Part shown: positions 57,656-64,000 of the stretch, one piece after another | How the letters are laid out: every line of letters begins with the position of its first letter | Position numbering within the stretch: the first letter of the stretch is position 1 | The notes under the pieces: model-generated | Told to the model about the DNA's origin: nothing | The model's input: the letters and a program-made list of their open reading frames with translations, nothing else | The model's database searches: none | Source: Clostridiaceae bacterium | GTDB lineage: Bacteria > Bacillota > Clostridia > Peptostreptococcales > Natronincolaceae | Reading direction: 5' to 3' | DNA length: 64,000 nucleotides | NCBI GenBank assembly: GCA_018432235.1 | Contig: JAHDLO010000019.1 | Coordinates: forward strand, 1 to 64,000 | Translations under genes and position numbers: made by a program

Positions 57656-58528
57656 ATGGATTGGTCAAAAGCAAAAAACATATTAATCATAGCTTTTATA
57701 GTGACCAACTTGCTATTAGTATTTTATCTGGGCAAGGATATGTACTCCGGCAGTGATCTACAAATAATAAGTGATAAATATTTACAGGATGTTAAAGATC
57801 ATTTAGAGGAAAACAACATTAGAATAAAGGGAAGTATCCCTAAGGAAATACTTTCAATGCCCCTTCTGATGGTAAAATATAGGCACATTGATCCGGAAGC
57901 AGCGGCAAAACAGTTTCTTGGTGAGAATTATACCCGAGTAAGAGAAGGCAGATATACAGCGGAGGACAAGTCTCTTATGGTACTGGGGAATAAAAAGCTG
58001 GTATATAAAAATAATACCAGCGAAATAATCGACTATGGTATAGATGAGGATGAAGCAGAGGTACTGGCAACACAATTCCTTAAGGAGCAGAACCTTTACA
58101 GCAGTCAATTGGTTATGGAGCAGGTGTACTATGGCGTGGTTAAGGAGTTTGATGAGGTACCACTATATAAGCTAGTGTACCATCAAACCTACAAAAACCG
58201 TTTTTTGGGGGAAAGCTATATCAATGTCTATGTTAATTACCGCGGGGTTGTAGGAATGGAGGCATTGCTGCTGACTACTGAGAAGACACAACAGGCTAAA
58301 TCCAAGATAATAACGGCATCGGATGCACTGTTAAGAAAAATGAGCGATATTATAAATGATAATCAAGGGGAAATATTAATCACTAAAATAGAGGTGGGTT
58401 ATTATTTTAATCCTGAGGAAATTCAGCTGGCGGATTGGGAGAACATAGCGTCAGGAACAGCATTTCCCTCCTGGAGAATCATTCTTCAAAATGGAAAAAC
58501 CTACTATGTAGAGGCTCTCGATAATTAA
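57656..58528 (+). CDS. yycI: YycI family regulator of WalRK
   Basis: This 290-residue protein starts MDWSKAKNILIIAFIVTNLLLVFYL (W-S-K-A-K plus membrane helix), the typical YycI opening, then an extracytoplasmic domain of two YycI-like repeats. It interacts with YycH and WalK. The pair is conserved in Firmicutes. Confidence 0.85.
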   Translation: MDWSKAKNILIIAFIVTNLLLVFYLGKDMYSGSDLQIISDKYLQDVKDHLEENNIRIKGSIPKEILSMPLLMVKYRHIDPEAAAKQFLGENYTRVREGRYTAEDKSLMVLGNKKLVYKNNTSEIIDYGIDEDEAEVLATQFLKEQNLYSSQLVMEQVYYGVVKEFDEVPLYKLVYHQTYKNRFLGESYINVYVNYRGVVGMEALLLTTEKTQQAKSKIITASDALLRKMSDIINDNQGEILITKIEVGYYFNPEEIQLADWENIASGTAFPSWRIILQNGKTYYVEALDN

Positions 58529-58765
58529 ATTCGACAAAATAAGAGGATTTTTAAATACAAAGGTAGAAAGAGTAAAGTGGACTTTTTCTACTTTTTTTTA
58601 TGATGTTTTTTAATACCAAAAAATTACTGGTAAATACACAATAAAAATTATTATCAAATCATTTAAGAAATGCTATAATGAAGACAAAATGTAAATTATG
58701 TTAAGTCTAGTTAATATAGAAACAAAGGATATCATCAAATAATTCGAAGGTGGTGAAGAAGCTGG

Positions 58766-58911
58766 CTAGTGCCTCGTCGTAGTTAAAACTTAGTTTTCAT
58801 ATAGGGAGGCGGAGGCGGAGGTCATATCGGGTAATATTCCGACCGACGACACGAAGCTATATGGAAATTTAGCCAGGGAATACCAAGGGTTTAATTGCGA
58901 TGAGGTACTAG
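58766..58911. repeat. Palindromic CTAG-ended repeat, family 1, copy B
   Basis: This 146-bp element begins CTAGTGCCTCGTCG and ends ATGAGGTACTAG, a roughly 23-bp imperfect inverted repeat. In reverse orientation its core (CCATATAGC, GTCGTCGGTC, AATATT, CCGATATGACC, CTATATGAAA) aligns with copies A and D. It ends 13 bp before the murA ATG, whose ribosome site is poor. The rest of the 396-bp gap (58529-58765) is AT-rich with a TATAAT at about 58674. Confidence 0.75.
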
Positions 58912-58924
58912 CGTAAGCGAAGGC

Positions 58925-60181
58925 ATGAATAAACTAATAATTGAGGGTGGACATAGACTACAAGGCGAAGTAGAAATTAGCGGATTTAAAAATGCAGCGG
59001 TTGCAATAATTCCTGCAACTGTTTTAGCAGGGGATACCTGCATAATAGAAAATTTACCGGAAATAAGTGACGTTAAAACGCTTTCAGAGATACTAATTGG
59101 GTTAGGGGCTACTGTAAGAGAATTGGGCCCTAAAGCCATAGAAGTAAATACCACCGGCATGACGGAGTGCTTTGCAGATTATGAAAGCGCAAAGGAGCTA
59201 AGGGCATCTTATTATCTTTTAGGGGCAGGCTTGGGAAGATTCAAAAAGGCAAGAGTTGTTTATCCGGGTGGCTGTTCAATAGGGACAAGACCAATAGATC
59301 AGCATATAAAGGGCTTTGAAGCCTTAGGGGCTAAAGTGACGATTGAGCATGGCATTATATCCGTAGAGGCTGACCGTCTGGTGGGAGCAGAAATATACAT
59401 GGATGTTGTCAGTGTAGGGGCGACCATAAACATAATGCTGGCGGCCAGCAGGGCAGAGGGTATGACAATCATCGAAAATGCAGCTAAGGAGCCCCATGTG
59501 GTGGATGTAGCCAATTTTTTAAATTGTTTAGGGGCGGACGTGAGAGGCGCCGGTACAGATGTTATTAAAATAAAGGGTGTACATGAGCTGAAGGGTTGTA
59601 ATCACATGGTTATTCCTGACCAAATAGAGGCTGGCACCTATATGATAGCAGCAGCTGCTACAAAAGGGGACATTGTATTAAATAATGTGATACCAAAGCA
59701 TCTAGAGGCAATAACAGCAAAGCTAAAGGAAATGGGCATTGAGATTATAGAAAACTGCGAATCTATAAGGGTGGTTGCCAATTCACCCCTGAAGAACATA
59801 AATATAAAGACCTTGGTTTATCCTGGCTTTCCAACGGATTTACAGCAGCCAATGTCGAGTTTATTGACGGTAGCCAATGGTACCAGTGTTGTAACAGAGA
59901 CTATTTTTGAAGGTAGATTTAAGCATGTTGACGAGCTGAAGCGTATGGGAGCAAATATCAAGGTAGAGGGCAGAGTTGCTGTAATTAACGGCGTAGATAA
60001 GCTGATGGGCGCTAAGGTGAGTGCATCTGATTTAAGGGCAGGAGCTGCTTTGGTTGTTGCAGGGCTGGTTGCAGAGGGTGAAACAGAAATAGAAAATGTA
60101 CACTTTGTAGACAGAGGCTATGATCAGTTGGAGGAAAAGCTGGTGAAATTAGGGGCAAGGGTCAGACGAGTCAGCCTGTAA
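58925..60181 (+). CDS. murA: UDP-N-acetylglucosamine 1-carboxyvinyltransferase
   Basis: This 418-residue enolpyruvyl transferase makes the first committed peptidoglycan precursor and is the fosfomycin target. The catalytic Cys is present in [15 protein letters not shown] near residue 117. [18 protein letters not shown] starts the protein as usual. Only AAGG, one base from the ATG, is available as a ribosome site, so initiation may be weak or depend on the leader repeat. It lies between yycI and walJ. Confidence 0.96.
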   Translation: MNKLIIEGGHRLQGEVEISGFKNAAVAIIPATVLAGDTCIIENLPEISDVKTLSEILIGLGATVRELGPKAIEVNTTGMTECFADYESAKELRASYYLLGAGLGRFKKARVVYPGGCSIGTRPIDQHIKGFEALGAKVTIEHGIISVEADRLVGAEIYMDVVSVGATINIMLAASRAEGMTIIENAAKEPHVVDVANFLNCLGADVRGAGTDVIKIKGVHELKGCNHMVIPDQIEAGTYMIAAAATKGDIVLNNVIPKHLEAITAKLKEMGIEIIENCESIRVVANSPLKNINIKTLVYPGFPTDLQQPMSSLLTVANGTSVVTETIFEGRFKHVDELKRMGANIKVEGRVAVINGVDKLMGAKVSASDLRAGAALVVAGLVAEGETEIENVHFVDRGYDQLEEKLVKLGARVRRVSL

Positions 60182-60225
60182 TATTTTCCCGTGGTATAAA
60201 GGATATTGCATTGGAGGCAATTTAA

Positions 60226-61026
60226 ATGGCGATACAGTTTTGTTCGCTTGCGAGCGGAAGCAGTGGCAATTGTCACTTTCTAACGGATGAAGAAAGCAGC
60301 ATACTAATAGATGCCGGCTTAAGTGGGAAGCAGATACAGGGAAAGCTGCAGGAGATAAGCAAGGACCCTAATCGGCTATCAGCAATATTGATAAGCCACG
60401 AGCATAGTGACCATATACAGGGGGCAGGAATTTTATCAAGACGCTTTAATATCCCGATATATGCAAATGAAGGAACCTGGCTGGGGATGGAGTCAAAGCT
60501 GGGGAAGCTTTCATCTGAGAACATTAAGGTGTTCAATACCGCTAAATGCTTTAATATAGGTGATATCCAGATTAAGCCCTATAGTATCTCACATGATGCA
60601 AATGAACCGGTGGGTTTTTGCCTTGAAGGACAGGGTATAAAAATAAGCATTGCCACTGACTTGGGACATATGACGGAGGCCATAACCTCAGAAATCAAGG
60701 ATTCGCATCTGGTGGTTTTAGAATCAAATCATGATGTGGAAATGTTGAAGGCTGGCAGTTATCCATACTACCTGAAACGCAGGATTTTGTCCAATGAAGG
60801 ACATCTTTCCAATGATGCTGCCGGATATGCCATCGTGGACCTTGTAAAGCATAATGTCAAAAATGTATTGCTGGCCCATCTTAGCAAGGAAAACAATTTT
60901 CCTGAGCTGGCTATGGCAACGGTAAAAAACATATTAGAATTCAATCAAATAAGCATAGGCAGGGACTTAGTATTAGATCTTGCCCACCGAGATAGAGTCA
61001 GTCAAATGTACCAGTTCTGTAAATAA
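60226..61026 (+). CDS. walJ: MBL-fold metallohydrolase WalJ (YycJ)
   Basis: This 266-residue metallo-beta-lactamase-fold protein has the metal motif SHEHSDHIQG near residue 65 and the DLGHMTEAI and LESNHD metal ligands further on. YycJ/WalJ belongs to the walRK group and has been linked to DNA repair or division coordination. RBS GGAGG. Confidence 0.93.
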   Translation: MAIQFCSLASGSSGNCHFLTDEESSILIDAGLSGKQIQGKLQEISKDPNRLSAILISHEHSDHIQGAGILSRRFNIPIYANEGTWLGMESKLGKLSSENIKVFNTAKCFNIGDIQIKPYSISHDANEPVGFCLEGQGIKISIATDLGHMTEAITSEIKDSHLVVLESNHDVEMLKAGSYPYYLKRRILSNEGHLSNDAAGYAIVDLVKHNVKNVLLAHLSKENNFPELAMATVKNILEFNQISIGRDLVLDLAHRDRVSQMYQFCK

Positions 61027-61160
61027 TAATGTCTTTAATATGAATTATTGAGCATATAATACATATCAACCCATTAAAGGTAGTGTCCTTTTTAAAAAAA
61101 TAAGGGCCTAGTATATGGGTTGTTTGGTATGTAAATAATTAAACTATTGGAGGTGTGGTT

Positions 61161-62414
61161 ATGGATTTTCGAGATGAGAACCAGAAGGATGAAAAAGAAG
61201 AAATGACAATAGATGATGAGTCTATTGAGAAAAGTGATTTTTTATATGACGAGCCGAAAGAGAGCGGCTATATCGAACCAATTCCGGATGAAAAACCCCC
61301 CACATATGTTGTTTATAAAAAGAGAAGTGGTTTAGGCTATTTAGCCACAGCTTTGATAGGGGCATTAATAGGTAGCTTAATCAGTATGGCGGTAATGGTG
61401 GTATACCTACCTGAAATAATGAATTTTAGAGGACTTTACATAGGTGGAAATACAGAAAACATCACGATAACGCCTATAACCGATTTGACGGTATATTCAG
61501 CCGTTGCCAGAAAAGCAATGTCGTCGGTGGTAGGAATTACCTCAATGACTTTGCAAAGGAGCATCTTCGGTACTGTAAGGTCTCCCATAACAGGGACTGG
61601 AGTCATAGTGGACAGCAGGGGATATATATTGACCAATTCTCATGTGGTGGCAGACGGAGATGCCCAAGAGGTAAAGGTTATACTATATGACGGCAAGGAG
61701 CTGTCGGCAGAGGTGGTCTGGCAGGAGAAAAGCCTTGATCTAGCAATAATAAAGGTAAATGCCGCTAATCTACCTGTAGCAGAGCTGGGGGACAGCGATG
61801 AACTGGAGGTTGGAGAAATAGCAATAGCTATAGGAAATCCTCTTGGTTTAAATTTTGAAAGGACCTTAACCCAAGGTGTAATAAGCGGCCTAAACAGAAC
61901 TATTCCGATTTCCAGCACAGGCACCGAGACAATAGAAAACCTTGTGCAGACGGATGCTTCAATAAACCCCGGCAACAGCGGCGGACCATTGTTAAATGCC
62001 AGGGGTCAAGTGATCGGCATAAATACAGCAAAAATCAGCACCGGTGAAGGCTTGGGTTTTGCCATTCCAATTAATACTGCCAAGCCGATAGTGGACCAAA
62101 TCATGGAAAAGGGAGAATTTAAAAGAGTATACTTAGGCATTAGAGGTGTTGAAGTGGAGGTAATCGAAAGCACCACAGGCACAGAGCTGCAGGCGGAGTA
62201 CGGTATCTATATCGTGGAGATTATACCTGGCACCCCGGCAGAGGACTATGGACTAAGGGCTGGAGATGTCATTCAAAAGGTTCAGGATGTCACAATAAAA
62301 TCAATGGGAGCACTGCAAAAGGAGTTGTATAAATATAGACCTGGGGACAAGGTGTTGGTCACCTATATGAGAAATGGCAGAGAAGAAAAGACAGAGGTTA
62401 CCTTTGTTGAATAG
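61161..62414 (+). CDS. htrA: HtrA-like serine protease (S1C) with PDZ domain, copy 1
   Basis: This 417-residue DegP-like protease has an acidic N-terminal cytoplasmic tail, one membrane helix (about 58-82), a trypsin-like domain with His in LTNSHVVAD, Asp in DLAIIKV and Ser in NPGNSGGPLL, and a C-terminal PDZ domain. It degrades or refolds damaged envelope proteins. The ATG at 61161 has GGAGGTG; the GTG two codons upstream is less likely. A close paralogue follows at 62954. Confidence 0.94.
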   Translation: MDFRDENQKDEKEEMTIDDESIEKSDFLYDEPKESGYIEPIPDEKPPTYVVYKKRSGLGYLATALIGALIGSLISMAVMVVYLPEIMNFRGLYIGGNTENITITPITDLTVYSAVARKAMSSVVGITSMTLQRSIFGTVRSPITGTGVIVDSRGYILTNSHVVADGDAQEVKVILYDGKELSAEVVWQEKSLDLAIIKVNAANLPVAELGDSDELEVGEIAIAIGNPLGLNFERTLTQGVISGLNRTIPISSTGTETIENLVQTDASINPGNSGGPLLNARGQVIGINTAKISTGEGLGFAIPINTAKPIVDQIMEKGEFKRVYLGIRGVEVEVIESTTGTELQAEYGIYIVEIIPGTPAEDYGLRAGDVIQKVQDVTIKSMGALQKELYKYRPGDKVLVTYMRNGREEKTEVTFVE

Positions 62415-62429
62415 TGATATTATAAATAC

Positions 62430-62468
62430 AAGGGGTGCATATCGATAGGCATATGCATCCCTTTGTCA
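62430..62468 (+). terminator. Terminator after htrA copy 1
   Basis: AAGGGGTGCATAT and ATATGCATCCCTT flank a short loop, followed by TGTC. The T-run is weak. Confidence 0.65.
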
Positions 62469-62644
62469 ACTAAGTGATTCCTATTACTGACTCTAACATG
62501 CAATGTATACCCCTTGGAACTGGAAGTTTTGGCTTTGCAAAAAATACGTCATCTTTAATATTCAAATTTCGCAGCTAAATGTATGAAGCTTTAAATAAAA
62601 ACAATAATAGTATTAGAGAGACTTAAATTTTGGAGTGAAGCCCT

Positions 62645-62812
62645 ATGTACGTTGTCTGCTATAAGCACCTAGAGGATGCAATAGACGAGTTTATAGAGGT
62701 ATATGAGCAGCCGCCTGACTTATATGAGCTGGATAAAACCTCCTTTGGCGAATGGACAAAGCCAAACTATTGTGATTTCTGTGAAAAGAAACCTAAATAC
62801 CTAATTGTATAG
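62645..62812 (+). CDS. Small CxxH/CxxC protein
   Basis: This 55-residue protein has CYKH near the N-terminus and CDFC near residue 43, the two metal-binding pairs of the CxxH/CxxC family that sits by htrA and rlmH in Firmicutes. It probably binds zinc. Its function is unknown. GGAG lies 8 nt before the ATG. Confidence 0.85.
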   Translation: MYVVCYKHLEDAIDEFIEVYEQPPDLYELDKTSFGEWTKPNYCDFCEKKPKYLIV

Positions 62813-62845
62813 CCGAGGATAGCCTCGGTTTTTTTATATTTTTTA
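62813..62845 (+). terminator. Terminator after the CxxH/CxxC gene
   Basis: CCGAGG, a four-base loop and CCTCGG lead into TTTTTTTATATTTTTT. Confidence 0.9.
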
Positions 62846-62953
62846 AAATCATTTAAGGTTGTTTTAAGGATTAGGCTGTAGAATAGAACTATACTTCAGT
62901 ATAGAGCAATTATTTATAAGGGCATTAAATCATAAATGAATGGAGGTATTTTT

Positions 62954-64000
62954 ATGGATTTTAAGGATAATATGGATGAGAAAATAGAAGCAGTCGATCT
63001 CAATGAAGAAGGTAAGAACGAAGCTGTAGAGGAAGGTGATGCTTGCCTTGGTTCAACAGAGGATGTACCGGAGCTTAAGACCTTTACTGGAACGGTCAAT
63101 ATTCCCGAGGTTGACGATCGTAAAAAAAGGCGTGGGAAGGGTGTAATAGCAATCGCCTTGATAGGCGCCATAATCGGAAGCTTGCTTAGCATGGCGGTGA
63201 TGGTGACATTTCTTCCAGAAATAATGGCCTTTAGGGGAGTAAATCTATCCGGAGGTAATGGTGACGGCATTACGATAGAGTCCACCACTGATCTTACGGT
63301 ATATTCAGCAGTAGCTAAAAAGGCGATGTCCTCAGTCGTGGGAATAACAACTATAACACTGCAGAGGACGCTATTTGGAACAACAAGGGCACCAGTAGTA
63401 GGAACCGGGGTAATAGTAGACAGTAGAGGCTATATACTTACTAACTCTCATGTGGTGGCTGACGGAGAGGCAGAGGAGGTAAAGGTGGTCTTATACGATG
63501 GCAGGGAGCTGCCGGCAGAGGTTGTGTGGCAGGAAAAAAGCTTGGACCTGGCAATTGTAAAGGTTGATGCAGCAGACCTTCCTGTGGCAGAGCTGGGAGA
63601 CAGCGACGGACTGGAGGTTGGTGAAATTGCCATAGCCATAGGCAATCCTCTTGGCTTCAATTTTGAAAGAACCCTGACTCAAGGTGTAATCAGTGGTCTT
63701 AACAGGACGATACCTATTTCAAGTACAGGAACTGAGACAATAGAAAACCTGATACAAACAGACGCCTCTATAAACCCTGGTAACAGTGGCGGTCCACTAT
63801 TGAACTCAAAAGGACAGGTAATCGGCATAAACACTGCAAAAATCAGCAGTGGCGAGGGTTTGGGTTTTGCTATACCCATTAATACTGCAAAGCCTATAGT
63901 GGATCAGATTATAGAAAAGGGCGAATTTACACGGGTATATCTGGGCATCAGAGGTGTAGAGGTGGAGGTTATAGAGAGTTCAACCGGCACAAAGCTGCAG
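62954..64000 (+). CDS. HtrA-like serine protease, copy 2 (cut by the window end)
   Basis: The visible 349 residues form an HtrA protease with membrane helix (about 62-90), His in LTNSHVVAD, Asp in DLAIVKV and Ser in NPGNSGGPLL, then the start of the PDZ domain. It is a tandem paralogue of the gene at 61161, nearly identical in the protease core (about 80% or more by eye) but different in its N-terminal tail. The frame is open to base 64000. RBS GGAGG. Confidence 0.93.
   Translation, partial: MDFKDNMDEKIEAVDLNEEGKNEAVEEGDACLGSTEDVPELKTFTGTVNIPEVDDRKKRRGKGVIAIALIGAIIGSLLSMAVMVTFLPEIMAFRGVNLSGGNGDGITIESTTDLTVYSAVAKKAMSSVVGITTITLQRTLFGTTRAPVVGTGVIVDSRGYILTNSHVVADGEAEEVKVVLYDGRELPAEVVWQEKSLDLAIVKVDAADLPVAELGDSDGLEVGEIAIAIGNPLGFNFERTLTQGVISGLNRTIPISSTGTETIENLIQTDASINPGNSGGPLLNSKGQVIGINTAKISSGEGLGFAIPINTAKPIVDQIIEKGEFTRVYLGIRGVEVEVIESSTGTKLQ

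Overview
The window looks like the replication-origin region of a low-GC, spore-forming Firmicute of the class Clostridia. The closest match in gene order and style that I know is the Alkaliphilus/Natronincola group, but no similarity search was run. The evidence is as follows. The gyrA-gyrB-remB-recF-yaaA-dnaN-dnaA | rpmH-rnpA-yidD-yidC-jag-mnmE-mnmG-rsmG-noc-parA-parB order is the classical Firmicute origin. Sporulation-linked genes (yyaC, bofA, yaaL) are present. Start codons follow strong purine-rich Shine-Dalgarno sites. Genes are strongly co-oriented away from an intergenic region at about 11.8-12.5 kb.

Layout. 1-392: tandem promoters and leader of an rRNA operon that lies off the left edge on the minus strand. 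393-2028: an rsbV-rsbW-sigB module with its own sigma-B-type promoter. 2170-11815: gyrA, gyrB, remB, recF, yaaA, dnaN and dnaA, all leftward. 10243-10471 and 11816-12347: a two-part oriC with DnaA boxes on both sides of dnaA and a DnaA-trio unwinding element next to dnaN. 12478-21978: ribosome, RNase P, membrane insertion, tRNA modification and chromosome segregation genes, rightward, with parS sites at 21981 and 26972. 22192-31701: a cysteine desulfurase-like gene, a lipid kinase, yyaC, cvpA, dnaX, ybaB and recR. 32062-41740: a probable MEDS-domain sensor, phoH, yaaL, bofA, an exporter, the c-di-AMP phosphodiesterase gdpP, rplI and dnaB. 41833-45049: an acetyltransferase, a DnaA-box cluster, two DUF1858 genes, purA and two tRNAs. 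45150-50600: helicase loader genes dnaI and dnaD (leftward), an M1 and an M23 peptidase. 50680-64000: a subtilase, the walRK-yycHI system with murA and walJ, and two tandem htrA genes, the second cut by the window end.

The most interesting item is the first DUF1858 gene (42557-42763). It carries an in-frame UGA exactly where its tandem paralogue has the second Cys of a CxxC motif. It also has a hairpin with a GGU apical loop 25 nt downstream that the Cys paralogue lacks. This is the signature of a bacterial selenocysteine codon plus SECIS, giving a small CxxU redox protein that ordinary ORF calling truncates. The intergenic regions also hold two families of structured dispersed repeats. One is palindromic with CTAG ends (three copies). 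The other has several hairpins, and three of its five copies begin in the U-tract of a rho-independent terminator. A further element has perfect 18-bp terminal inverted repeats. DnaA boxes occur at four separate places.

Functionally the window joins initiation (dnaA, dnaN, dnaB, dnaI, dnaD), segregation (parABS, noc), topology (gyrAB), cell-wall control (walRK, yycHI, murA, the M23 peptidase, htrA) and second-messenger turnover (gdpP). This is the usual Firmicute clustering of growth and replication functions near the origin.
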